Source of the DNA: an uncultured Porphyromonadaceae bacterium
GTDB lineage: Bacteria; Bacteroidota; Bacteroidia; Bacteroidales; Muribaculaceae
DNA: 11,738 bases
Direction of reading: 5' to 3'
Assembly (NCBI GenBank): GCA_900550025.1
Contig: URQP01000085.1
Coordinates: forward strand, 1-11,738
The notes under the pieces were generated by a model that saw nothing but the letters and a program-made list of their open reading frames with translations, ran no database searches and was not told the origin of the DNA. Made by a program: the position numbers and the translations under genes. Of the stretch, positions 1-8,058 are shown piece after piece (the first letter of the stretch is position 1; the number at the start of each line of letters is the position of its first letter).

Positions 1-57
1 CATCTGTTCATCAGACAAAACGGGAGTCAAAATGAAAACGGTTTCGTACTTGTTCAT
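1..57 (-). CDS. rpsF: 30S ribosomal protein S6, N-terminal fragment
   Basis: The reverse complement from base 57 reads MNKYETVFILTPVLSDEQM and runs off the left edge with no stop. This matches the start of ribosomal protein S6 as I know it from Bacteroides: the first beta-strand (YETVFILTP) followed by the start of helix 1. S6 binds the central domain of 16S rRNA together with S18 in the small subunit platform. In this phylum rpsF usually leads an rpsF-rpsR-rplI operon, which would lie outside the window to the left. Only 19 of roughly 115 residues are visible, so the call rests on a short but distinctive stretch. The gene is divergent from the histidine kinase and has its own promoter at 87-117. 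Confidence 0.85.
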   Translation of the reverse strand, partial: MNKYETVFILTPVLSDEQM

Positions 58-86
58 ATTAAAATAGTTTTGTTAAAAATGCGGTG

Positions 87-117
87 CAAAATTACTGCTT
101 TTTTCTTATATGCGCAA
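87..117 (-). promoter_or_regulatory. rpsF promoter, Bacteroidetes type
   Basis: On the minus strand TAATTTTG (94 to 87) is an exact match to the Bacteroidetes -7 consensus TAnnTTTG. A TTG at 117-115 lies 20 bp upstream, at the -33 position. The predicted start near base 82 gives a leader of about 25 nt before the rpsF ATG at 57. The leader is A/T rich with no Shine-Dalgarno, as is common in this phylum. This is consensus matching only. Confidence 0.6.
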
Positions 118-156
118 TAGCCGGTGAAAAATAATTAATTTTTAAGTGATTATAAT

Positions 157-186
157 TTTCGGTAGCGATTAAATTTCCTACATTTG
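157..186 (+). promoter_or_regulatory. Promoter of the histidine kinase operon, Bacteroidetes type
   Basis: TACATTTG at 179-186 matches TAnnTTTG exactly. Eighteen bases upstream, TTTC at 157-160 is a weak version of the -33 TTTG. Transcription would begin near 190-193, downstream of the possible TTG start at 189 and about 20 nt before the ATG at 210. This supports 210 as the true start of the kinase. The predicted promoter would drive the four-gene plus-strand unit and sits back to back with the rpsF promoter. Confidence 0.5.
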
Positions 187-209
187 TATTGATATTGTTC
201 ACCTTTAGG

Positions 210-2642
210 ATGGCTTCTTTTTTTGTCAAGTTCAAGATATTGCTTGTTTGCCTGTTGCTGCTGGCTATGGGGGCTGCCTCTGTGTGGGTAGTCCTTGCAC
301 AGGTTGGCACTCTGCTGGAGCCTGACGATTTGGTTGAAAGGATTGGAAAGAGAAATGCTTTTGTCAATGCGGCGTTGTTCCATATGTACAGGGCGGAGAG
401 CGACGGAGTGCAATTGCTGCTTGGCAATGGGGACTGTTTGCCGGACTATGAAGCGGATTTGGATAATGTGCGGGCGGCTTTGGATTCGTTGAAGTCGTTT
501 ACGGCAGATTCGTTGCAGATTGCGCGTCTCGACAGTGTTGCGGTTTTATTTTCTTTGAAAGAATCCACTTTGTATTCTATGGCGGAAAATCTGGACTTGA
601 AGTCGTATAACGGAATGATAAATGAGAAAATCAGAGGGCTGATGCCCGATTCCGCTGAGTTGAAGAAACAGCTTGTTGCTTCGACAAACACTGTCGTAAG
701 GCATGACACTGTGTTGACAAAACGCAAGACAGGCAATTTTTTCAATAGGGTGAAGAATGTATTTAAAAAGAGCCGTACGGATTCCACGGTCATCATAACG
801 TCCAACGTGGAGGTTGATTCCACGCATGTGGCTATGGCCGATTCAATCAATGCAGTATTGGGCGGTTTGCAAAAGACTATTTCAGACCTACATAGTGGCG
901 CGGTTGCCAAGCAGCGTGAGCTATGGGCGGAATGGGCGAAGGGTAATTCGGAAATCAATGCTTTGATATTGCGCCTGATTAAGGATTTTGACGCTGACGA
1001 GACTGTTGAGCTGCTTGGCAGGGAGGCTAAGAAAGACTCGGAGAACGACGCAACTGTGAAATTGCTTGCGGCTATGGCGATTGCCGCGATATTGGCTGTA
1101 TTGTTTTTCTTGTGGATAATCTGGAGGGATTTGGAGAAGAGCAACAAGTATAAGAAGGAATTGGAGCGTATCAACAAATACAATCTTGATTTGCTTGATG
1201 CGAGGGAGAATATGATGCTCGCGATAACCCACGACATAAAGGCTCCGTTGGGTTCGATAATCGGTTATACGGACTTGCTTGCGCGTATAGCCAACGACAG
1301 CCGGCAGAAATTGTATGTGTCAAGCATCAGGGATTCGTCTGATTTGCTGTTGTCGTTGGTTACGGACTTGCTTGAATTTTACCGTTTGGACAGCGACAAG
1401 GAGGAGTTGAAAATAATGCCTTTCAATGTCGTTGAATTTTTCAATTCCGTCTATCAGGTGTTCTTTCCGGTTGCAGACGACAAGAAGCTGGCATTGTCGC
1501 TTGACGTGCGTTTGCCTGACAATTTCTGTGTGGAGTCCGACCCCATCAAGATGCGTCAGATTGTCAATAATCTTATTAACAATGCTATAAAGTTTACCGA
1601 CAGCGGAGGGGTAGGCATTGTGGTTTCGTTTGATTCCGGCGGAAGTCTTGTGATTTGCATAAGCGATACAGGCCGTGGAATCTCCGACAGCGAGAAGGAA
1701 CGTATGTTCGGCGCATTTGTGAGGGTGGGCTCTTCCCAAGGTGTGCAGGGATTCGGTCTCGGCTTGTCGATTGTGGAGAAGACCGTACGGCTTATGGGTG
1801 GTGAAATAGACGTGAAGAGTGAAGTCGGTGTCGGAACGGAATTCAGGGTGTCCATCCCCGTGGGGATTGTGGATGCTGACGCTGTTGAAACGGATAAATC
1901 CGCCGACGTTGAGCCTTCTGGTTTGGCGGGTTGCAAGCTGCTGCTTGTCGATGATGATGAATTGCAGATGAACCTTGTAAGCGAGATATGCCGGAACGGC
2001 GGCATTGTGGCTGATAAATGCCAATATCCGTCGTATGCGGCTAAAATGGTTTCGGAATCGCGTTATGACATTGTGGTTACAGACATACAGATGCCGGAAA
2101 TGAACGGGTTTGAGGTGATGGCGGCGGTTAAAGCTGTTGATGGCGGCGTGCCGGTTGTTGCCGTTACCGCGCGTCTTGTCGATAAGGATGAATACGTGAG
2201 GGCGGGGTTTGCGGATGTGCTGACCAAGCCGTTCAAGGAGCATGACTTCATGTCGATGGTGGCACGTGTCTTGGGAGGCGCGGAAATAAAGGAAAATAAG
2301 GAAACGGCTGATGGCCGGACAGGTTTGTCGGCTATGCTTGAATTTGCGGGTGATGATAAGGATGCGAGGAATGAAATCCTGCAATCGTTTGTGCGCCAGA
2401 CGGAAGAAAATTTGGAATTGCTGGAAAAAGCGCGGCAAGATGGCGATTGCGGTGCCATTATGTCGCTTTGTCATAAAATGATGCCTATATTTGCAATGAT
2501 GGGCGAGGATGACATAGTCTTTATCTTGAGAAAATATGAGAGCGGAATCGGTGACATTTCCGCTGTTGTCCCTGAAGATATTGACGAGTTGAAATCGAAG
2601 GTTAAAAACATTGTTGATTTAGCAAAGGAGAAAATTATATGA
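210..2642 (+). CDS. Membrane-bound hybrid histidine kinase with receiver and HPt domains
   Basis: This 810-residue sensor probably autophosphorylates and feeds the response regulator encoded immediately downstream. In order: an N-terminal membrane segment (about 8-32); an extracytoplasmic sensor region of about 250 residues with no recognised domain; a second membrane segment (about 284-306); a short coiled linker; and a HisKA domain with H341 in the motif THDIKAPLG. The HATPase follows, with the N box (VNNLINNAIKF), G1 box (DTGRGIS) and G2 box (GFGLGLS). A receiver domain has LLLVDDDE, phosphoacceptor D625 and the TKPF lysine motif. A C-terminal HPt-like helical segment has H755 in CHKMMPIFAMMG. 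All catalytic residues look intact. I chose ATG 210 over an in-frame TTG at 189, because the TTG lies at or before the predicted transcription start. The end overlaps the next gene by 4 bp (ATGA). The ligand is unknown. Confidence 0.93.
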   Translation: MASFFVKFKILLVCLLLLAMGAASVWVVLAQVGTLLEPDDLVERIGKRNAFVNAALFHMYRAESDGVQLLLGNGDCLPDYEADLDNVRAALDSLKSFTADSLQIARLDSVAVLFSLKESTLYSMAENLDLKSYNGMINEKIRGLMPDSAELKKQLVASTNTVVRHDTVLTKRKTGNFFNRVKNVFKKSRTDSTVIITSNVEVDSTHVAMADSINAVLGGLQKTISDLHSGAVAKQRELWAEWAKGNSEINALILRLIKDFDADETVELLGREAKKDSENDATVKLLAAMAIAAILAVLFFLWIIWRDLEKSNKYKKELERINKYNLDLLDARENMMLAITHDIKAPLGSIIGYTDLLARIANDSRQKLYVSSIRDSSDLLLSLVTDLLEFYRLDSDKEELKIMPFNVVEFFNSVYQVFFPVADDKKLALSLDVRLPDNFCVESDPIKMRQIVNNLINNAIKFTDSGGVGIVVSFDSGGSLVICISDTGRGISDSEKERMFGAFVRVGSSQGVQGFGLGLSIVEKTVRLMGGEIDVKSEVGVGTEFRVSIPVGIVDADAVETDKSADVEPSGLAGCKLLLVDDDELQMNLVSEICRNGGIVADKCQYPSYAAKMVSESRYDIVVTDIQMPEMNGFEVMAAVKAVDGGVPVVAVTARLVDKDEYVRAGFADVLTKPFKEHDFMSMVARVLGGAEIKENKETADGRTGLSAMLEFAGDDKDARNEILQSFVRQTEENLELLEKARQDGDCGAIMSLCHKMMPIFAMMGEDDIVFILRKYESGIGDISAVVPEDIDELKSKVKNIVDLAKEKII
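2624..2630 (+). promoter_or_regulatory. Shine-Dalgarno-like site for the response regulator
   Basis: AAAGGAG lies 8 nt before the ATG at 2639, inside the last codons of the histidine kinase. It stands out because most genes here lack a recognisable Shine-Dalgarno. Together with the ATGA overlap it suggests that translation of the regulator is coupled to the kinase, keeping the two at a fixed ratio. Confidence 0.5.
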
Positions 2643-3994
2643 AAAAATACAGCATATTGGTAGTGGATGATGATGTCACTTTTGCATTGATGCTGAAAAC
2701 TTGGCTCATTAAAAAAGGTTATGTAGCCGATACCGCGTCGTCGGTGGCTTCCGCCAAGAAGAAAATTGCGGAAAACGCTTATTCTCTGGTGTTGACCGAT
2801 ATGCGTTTGCCCGATTCCGATGGAATCGAGTTGCTGCAGTGGCTTTTAGCCAAAGGCAATGCGGTTCCTGTCATTGTAATGACAAATTTTGCCGAGATAC
2901 AGAATGCTGTGAACAGTATGAAGCTTGGCGCGTTCGATTATTTGTCGAAACCGGTGAATCCAAGCGAATTGGAGAGGAAGATTTCAGAAGCTCTGAAGCA
3001 TGCCGAAGAAAAATGCCCGGCAGAAAAGGCAATGGAGGCGGAGAAGAAGAATTACGGTCCGGAGTCCCAAGTTTTCATAGAAGGAAGTAGCGACGAGGCT
3101 AAACAGCTTTACCAATATGTCAATTTAGTGGCTCCTACCAATATGTCGGTGTTGATTTGCGGTGAGAGCGGTACTGGAAAAGAGCATATCGCGCATCTGA
3201 TTCATGAGCGCAGCAAGCGGAGCGGCAAGCCTTTTGTCGCTGTAGATTGCGGTTCTATTCCTGCGGAACTTGCGGTTTCTGAATTTTTCGGGCATACGAA
3301 AGGCTCTTTTACCGGGGCTTTCGATGACAAGACAGGAGCGTTCGAGGCGGCTAACGGCGGTACGCTTTTTCTTGACGAGGTGGGGAATCTCGGATATGAG
3401 ACGCAGATGCATTTGCTGCGGGCATTGCAGGAGAGGAAAATAAAACGCATCGGGAGCAACAAGGAAATCAATATCGACATCCGTCTGGTCGCGGCTACGA
3501 ATGAGAATCTGAAAGAGGCAATCGCAAACGGCTCGTTCCGTAATGATTTGTACCACCGCATTTCCGAATTTACGATACAGATGCCAGAGTTGCGAGAATT
3601 GAAACAGGACATAATGCTTTATGCCAATTTCTTTTTGGATGTGGCAAACAAGGAGTTGGGAAAGGATATAACCGGTTTTGACAAGAAAGTGGCCGAACTG
3701 TTCATGCAATATGAATGGCCGGGGAATCTAAGGCAGATGAAAAATGTGGTGATGAGGGCTACGCTTCTTTGTGGAGGGGAGTTTATTACGGCCGATTTGT
3801 TGCCGGCGGAATTGACTGCGCCTAAGCAGTCTGAGGAGAAACCGTCGGTATTGTTGCATGACCCTGAATACGAGAAGGACAGGATATTGTCTGCCTTGAA
3901 GACCACGGGCGGTAATAAGTCGTTGGCGGCCAAGATGCTTGGTATTGACCGTAAGACATTGTACAATAAGCTTAGGTCGTATAATCTTGATTAA
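2639..3994 (+). CDS. Sigma-54-dependent response regulator, NtrC family
   Basis: This 451-residue activator has the full NtrC layout. The receiver domain (1-120) has acidic pocket D10-D12, phosphoacceptor D54, T82 and K104. The AAA+ domain (about 146-385) has Walker A GESGTGKE (175-182), the sigma-54 contact loop GSFTGA (222-227), Walker B LFLDE (D246, E247), sensor I VAATNE, an arginine region FRNDLYHR and sensor II WPGNLRQ. The C-terminal Fis-type helix-turn-helix is at about 424-447. Once phosphorylated it should form a ring that uses ATP to open sigma-54 promoters. The contact loop has Ser in place of the usual Ala of GAFTGA, a conservative change I expect to keep function. The gene overlaps the hybrid kinase by 4 bp, so that kinase is the obvious partner. 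Target genes cannot be read from this window with confidence. Confidence 0.95.
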   Translation: MKKYSILVVDDDVTFALMLKTWLIKKGYVADTASSVASAKKKIAENAYSLVLTDMRLPDSDGIELLQWLLAKGNAVPVIVMTNFAEIQNAVNSMKLGAFDYLSKPVNPSELERKISEALKHAEEKCPAEKAMEAEKKNYGPESQVFIEGSSDEAKQLYQYVNLVAPTNMSVLICGESGTGKEHIAHLIHERSKRSGKPFVAVDCGSIPAELAVSEFFGHTKGSFTGAFDDKTGAFEAANGGTLFLDEVGNLGYETQMHLLRALQERKIKRIGSNKEINIDIRLVAATNENLKEAIANGSFRNDLYHRISEFTIQMPELRELKQDIMLYANFFLDVANKELGKDITGFDKKVAELFMQYEWPGNLRQMKNVVMRATLLCGGEFITADLLPAELTAPKQSEEKPSVLLHDPEYEKDRILSALKTTGGNKSLAAKMLGIDRKTLYNKLRSYNLD

Positions 3995-4017
3995 TCAGTG
4001 CCTTATTAGAAGTAAAG

Positions 4018-5145
4018 ATGAAATTCAGCGATATATTAGGACAGGAAACTGTGAAACAGCGGTTGCGCTCTATGGCAGAAAGCGGCAGGATTCCGCATGC
4101 GCTTCTGCTGGAAGGACCGGAAGGCGTCGGAAAACTCGCAATGGCAAGGGCTTTTGCGCAGTATCTTCATTGCAGTCATCCGACAGACGACGGTGAACCG
4201 TGTGGGCAATGTCCATCGTGCATACAATATCAGACATTCAACCAGCCTGACACTTTCTTTGTATTTCCGATATACAAAAAGAAATCAGGGAAAGATTCTT
4301 TTTGTGACGAGTTCATAGAAGAATGGAATGAATTTTTGGGCGGCCATACCTATGCCGATTTTCAGACGTGGGTCAAGATTCTTGACTCCGGGACGGCTAA
4401 ACCTGTAATTTACAACAATGAAGCGGACGAGATTCTGCGTAAGATAAGCGTAAAGTCATATTCCTCGGATTATAAGATAATGATTCTTTGGCTGCCGGAG
4501 AAGATGAACGAGCAGTGTGCGAATCATTTGTTGAAAATCATAGAGGAGCCTTATGAGGGTACGTTGCTGTTGTTCGTCAGCGACACCCCGGAGGAAATTC
4601 TGCCTACTATTTATTCACGAGTACAGCGTGTGGCGATGAAGCCATTGTCAACAGATTTGATTGCTGGATATTTGGAGGAACGGTATGCGGTAGAACGTGC
4701 CACGGCATTGTCGGTGGCTAATTTGTCAGGCGGCAGTGTGACTAAGGCTGAAGCCTTGCTGGAAGTGGACGACGACAGCCGGATGTTCCTTGAATTGTTT
4801 AAACGGCTGATGCGTTCGGCGTACGTCAAGAATCTCAGGGATTTGAAAGATTGGTCGGAAGAAGTGGCTGGATTGAAGCGTGAGAAATGTTGTTTTTTCT
4901 TGACTTATGTGGCTAAATTAGTGCGTGAGAACTTCATTTATAACATCGGTAATGCCTCATTGAATTATATGACTGGGGATGAGGCGGCTTTCAGTTCCAA
5001 ATTCTCTCCGTTTATCAACGAGCGCAATGTGGATAAGATAATCGCCGAGGTCGACAGGGCGGTAGACGATATTTCGAGGAACGCCAATGCCAAGATTGTG
5101 CTGTTCGACTTTGCAATAAAAATGATAATAGCAATTAAATCGTAA
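4018..5145 (+). CDS. holB: DNA polymerase III delta' subunit (clamp loader)
   Basis: This 375-residue AAA+ protein fits delta', the subunit that with delta and tau/gamma opens the sliding clamp and loads it on primed DNA. Visible signs are the N-terminal DILGQETVKQRL (as in RFC and DnaX proteins), the region PHALLLEGPEGVGK (26-39), and a zinc module C-X9-C-X2-C-X2-C (C52, C62, C65, C68). There is also a degenerate Walker B region followed by NHLLKIIEEP, and SRVQRV where clamp-loader proteins carry the SRC motif. The P-loop ends GKL instead of GK[ST] and there is no DExx box. This agrees with delta' being unable to hydrolyse ATP. An insertion of about 60 residues after the zinc module (starting near FPIYKKKSGKDSF) resembles that of other Bacteroidetes delta' proteins. 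The gene begins 23 bp after the regulator and ends 15 bp before the nuclease gene. Confidence 0.9.
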   Translation: MKFSDILGQETVKQRLRSMAESGRIPHALLLEGPEGVGKLAMARAFAQYLHCSHPTDDGEPCGQCPSCIQYQTFNQPDTFFVFPIYKKKSGKDSFCDEFIEEWNEFLGGHTYADFQTWVKILDSGTAKPVIYNNEADEILRKISVKSYSSDYKIMILWLPEKMNEQCANHLLKIIEEPYEGTLLLFVSDTPEEILPTIYSRVQRVAMKPLSTDLIAGYLEERYAVERATALSVANLSGGSVTKAEALLEVDDDSRMFLELFKRLMRSAYVKNLRDLKDWSEEVAGLKREKCCFFLTYVAKLVRENFIYNIGNASLNYMTGDEAAFSSKFSPFINERNVDKIIAEVDRAVDDISRNANAKIVLFDFAIKMIIAIKS

Positions 5146-5160
5146 TACAAGGTTTGTTCT

Positions 5161-8058
5161 ATGGTTCCTTTTCTGAAAAGAGTGGCGATGACGTTTGTCG
5201 CCGGTTGCGGCCGGATTGACGATATGTGTTTTGTCTTTCCAAACCGCAGGAGTTGCGCGTTTTTCAGGAAATATTTGAATGAATGCGCCGTAAAGCCGAT
5301 GATGCTTCCTGAAATTCTGACTATTTCGGATTTCGTGAGCTTGCAGTCTGGATTGATTGATGCCGGAAGGATAGAGCAGCTTTTTGCGCTTTATGATGCT
5401 TATTCGCGTATTGTGGGTAAAGCCGTTGTCGATTTCGACCACTTTTTGTATTGGGGAGATATGATTATTGGCGATTTTAATGATGTTGACATGTATATGG
5501 TCGATGCCGAAGAATTGTTCCGCAATGTGGAGAACTTGAAGGCGATAAATGCGGATTATCTGACTTCCGGGCAGCGGGAAGTGATAAACGATTTTTTCGG
5601 CGAATACCGGTCTGCGGGTTCGGAGCATTTATGGATAGACGATAGCGGGAAAAAGCGGTATTTAAGGCTGTGGTCGATATTGTATGATTTGTACCGTTCG
5701 TTCAAGTCGGGACTGGCGGAGAAAGGATTGTCCTATTCGGGCAACACTTACCGTGTGGCCGCAGAGCGTATAAAGAATATGGCGAAGGACGATTTCGGGT
5801 ATGGCAGGATTGTGTTTGTGGGTTTCAGTACATTGTCGGAATCGGAGGAGTGTATTTTCGATTGTCTCAAGAATTTAGGCATCGGCGATTATTATTGGGA
5901 CTTTAACTCTCCGGTATTTTCTGACAGTGAGAATAAGGGTACGGTTTTTCTGCAGGAATATGTGAAGCGTTATCCGTCAGGCTTTGATATAGGAGAACCG
6001 GAAATATCGGTAATGCCGGACATAAGCATTATTTCAGTGCCGTCGGGCGGCGGACAGGCCAAGGTGGCCGCGCAAGTGATTGATGGGCTGATTGATAATA
6101 AGGCGATAGAAAATCCCGGTGATGCCATTGATACGGCATTGATTCTTCCGGAGGAAAAATATCTCGGCAGTGTGCTGCATTCTGTTCCTGAAAGGATAGG
6201 CGCGTTGAATATCACGATGGGATATCCGTTGTCGTCCACTCCGGTGGCTTCGTTGATGAGGGCAGTGGCCGTGATGTATTCGCACAAAAGAATTAAGGGT
6301 GGTGTAGTTTCTTTCTATTATGATGATTTGGACAGCTTGTTGTCGCATCCATATATATCAGCATTATGCGCTTCGGATGTCGAGGCTTTTAAGAAGGAAG
6401 TTGTCGACCGGCGTCTGTTTTTTGTGGATGTGGCCACTATATTGGAACTGTTGCCTTCGCTGCACGATATTTTTTATAAATGCGTGTTTGAGTCCCCGTC
6501 GGAAATAACAGGCTATATAAAGACGGTCGTTTCCGTGATTGAAAAGCGGATAATTGCTGTTTCAGGCGGCGATGCCATGCAATTGGACCGTTATTTCATT
6601 TGCCGTTATATGGAGGCATTGACTGAGCTGGAGTCGATAGTTATGCGCTACAACATCGGAAAGATTTCTGAGAAAACGTTCTTTTTCCTTGTTGACCGGA
6701 TGGTTGGCGGCGCGACGGTGGCTTTTGAGGGCGAGCCGATGCAAGGGTTGCAGGTAATGGGTATACTTGAAACCCGTTTGCTGGATTTTAAGAACATAAT
6801 TTTGTTCTCGATGAACGAAAGGGTTTTTCCGGCAAAGCATTATGTAAGGTCGTTTATCCCGGAGGTGTTGAGGACGGCATACGGTATTTCTACCTACCGC
6901 AAGCAAGACGCGATGTTCACATATTATTTTTACCGGATGATAAGCCGTGCTGAAAAAGTGTTCTTGCTGTATGATTCGCGGACGCAAGGCGTGGCAAGCG
7001 GCGAGGTGTCGCGCTATGTATCCCAGTTGAGGATGCTGTATAATCGCGGGAAATGCCATGAATATGTTTACAATTATAATGTTTTGCTGCCTGTCGAGCC
7101 GCTTGTCGAAGTCGTGAAGACTGGCCCGGTCATGGATAAGTTGCGGCAATATGTCTTGCCTGAGACCTCGTGCAATTTTTCGGCAAGTATGGTAAATACA
7201 TATATAGATTGTCCGTTGAAGTTCTATTTCAAGTATGTCGAAGGAATAAGGGAGGATGACGAAATCAAGGATTTTATAGACAGCGCCACTTTCGGGACAA
7301 TCGTTCACGGCATAATGCAGAGGGTCTACGACGGTGTGCCTGTTGCCGGCGGAAAGCGCATTGTGGACAGGAAATACTTGGAGAATCTTGCTTCGTCGAA
7401 ATCCGTGGGCTTGCAAAAGATAGTGGCGGAGGTAGTGGGCAAAGAATATGACAAGAATAAGGATGGCGGCGGTGACGTGGAAGTCATAAAGAATATAATC
7501 ATTTATTATATCGTGCCGGTTCTTAAGCACGATATGTCATTGACACCGTTTGAGTACATCGGCAGTGAGGTGGAACAGGTGTTCCGTTGGCGTCTTGGCG
7601 ACGGCTTGACTGTCAATTACAAGCAGATAATTGACCGTATCGACCGTGTTGACGGGACATTACGCATCGTGGACTATAAAACAGGCAGCGACAAAACTTC
7701 GGTCAGCAATTTCGAGAACATATTTGCCGGGAAGTCGGAGGGGCATTTGAAGGCAGTGATGCAGATTATGCTTTATTGCAACGCGTATTCTGCTGTGGAA
7801 GGTTTTGACGGCGACATTATGCCTGTCATCTACAGTATAAGGAATGTCCGTACTATGGATGAAAACGAGCGTTTTTGCATAAAATACAATAAACAGCCGG
7901 TGCTTTCATATCGCAATGGGACATTTAAGGATGAGTTTATGTCACGGTTCTGCGGCATAGTCGAAGATATTCTTAATCCGGATATCCCTTTCCGTCAGAC
8001 ATGCCAGCAATCCAAGTGTGCCTATTGTCCGTTTGCCGAAGCCTGCAACCGTGGTTGA
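5161..8058 (+). CDS. AddB-like PD-(D/E)XK nuclease with iron-sulfur cysteines
   Basis: This 965-residue protein resembles the AddB/RexB subunit of the AddAB helicase-nuclease, which resects double-strand breaks for RecA. The N-terminal part has a UvrD-like fold signature (VFPNRRSCAFFRKYL) and later ILETRLLDFKNIILFSMNERVFP, a typical superfamily 1 segment. The C-terminal nuclease domain shows the histidine motif FGTIVHGIM, the catalytic stretch RIDRVDG...VDYKTG (D828, D838, K840) and a following glutamine helix (MQIMLYCNAY). Four cysteines fit the AddB-type 4Fe-4S staple: C684 in YIDCPLKFYF, then C953, C956 and C962 near the C-terminus. No Walker A (GxxxxGK[ST]) was found anywhere, unlike AddB of Bacillus, so this subunit probably does not bind ATP. 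Bacteroidetes homologues, as I recall, share this. No AddA helicase gene is in the window. It follows holB by 15 bp. Confidence 0.85.
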   Translation: MVPFLKRVAMTFVAGCGRIDDMCFVFPNRRSCAFFRKYLNECAVKPMMLPEILTISDFVSLQSGLIDAGRIEQLFALYDAYSRIVGKAVVDFDHFLYWGDMIIGDFNDVDMYMVDAEELFRNVENLKAINADYLTSGQREVINDFFGEYRSAGSEHLWIDDSGKKRYLRLWSILYDLYRSFKSGLAEKGLSYSGNTYRVAAERIKNMAKDDFGYGRIVFVGFSTLSESEECIFDCLKNLGIGDYYWDFNSPVFSDSENKGTVFLQEYVKRYPSGFDIGEPEISVMPDISIISVPSGGGQAKVAAQVIDGLIDNKAIENPGDAIDTALILPEEKYLGSVLHSVPERIGALNITMGYPLSSTPVASLMRAVAVMYSHKRIKGGVVSFYYDDLDSLLSHPYISALCASDVEAFKKEVVDRRLFFVDVATILELLPSLHDIFYKCVFESPSEITGYIKTVVSVIEKRIIAVSGGDAMQLDRYFICRYMEALTELESIVMRYNIGKISEKTFFFLVDRMVGGATVAFEGEPMQGLQVMGILETRLLDFKNIILFSMNERVFPAKHYVRSFIPEVLRTAYGISTYRKQDAMFTYYFYRMISRAEKVFLLYDSRTQGVASGEVSRYVSQLRMLYNRGKCHEYVYNYNVLLPVEPLVEVVKTGPVMDKLRQYVLPETSCNFSASMVNTYIDCPLKFYFKYVEGIREDDEIKDFIDSATFGTIVHGIMQRVYDGVPVAGGKRIVDRKYLENLASSKSVGLQKIVAEVVGKEYDKNKDGGGDVEVIKNIIIYYIVPVLKHDMSLTPFEYIGSEVEQVFRWRLGDGLTVNYKQIIDRIDRVDGTLRIVDYKTGSDKTSVSNFENIFAGKSEGHLKAVMQIMLYCNAYSAVEGFDGDIMPVIYSIRNVRTMDENERFCIKYNKQPVLSYRNGTFKDEFMSRFCGIVEDILNPDIPFRQTCQQSKCAYCPFAEACNRG

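Noticed and set aside
189..209. TTG start adding seven residues to the histidine kinase
   Set aside because: It would lie at or before the predicted transcription start (190-193), and ATG 210 gives a typical membrane-anchor start.
446..1237. Open frame of 263 codons on the minus strand opposite the kinase sensor region
   Set aside because: Its Ser-rich low-complexity translation mirrors the coding strand, and no promoter or ribosome site was found.
1320..2474. Long open frame of 384 codons on the minus strand inside the histidine kinase gene
   Set aside because: It lies antisense to a gene with clear catalytic motifs; its translation is rich in His, Arg and Asn and has no recognisable domain, as expected of a codon-bias shadow.
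4143..4158. Sigma-54-like TGGCAA...TTGC inside holB
   Set aside because: The spacing between GG and GC is 11 instead of 10, and it lies within coding sequence.
6562..7530. Open frame of 322 codons on the minus strand inside the nuclease gene
   Set aside because: It is antisense to the nuclease domain, rich in His/Arg/Ile with no domain or start-site signals; a shadow frame.
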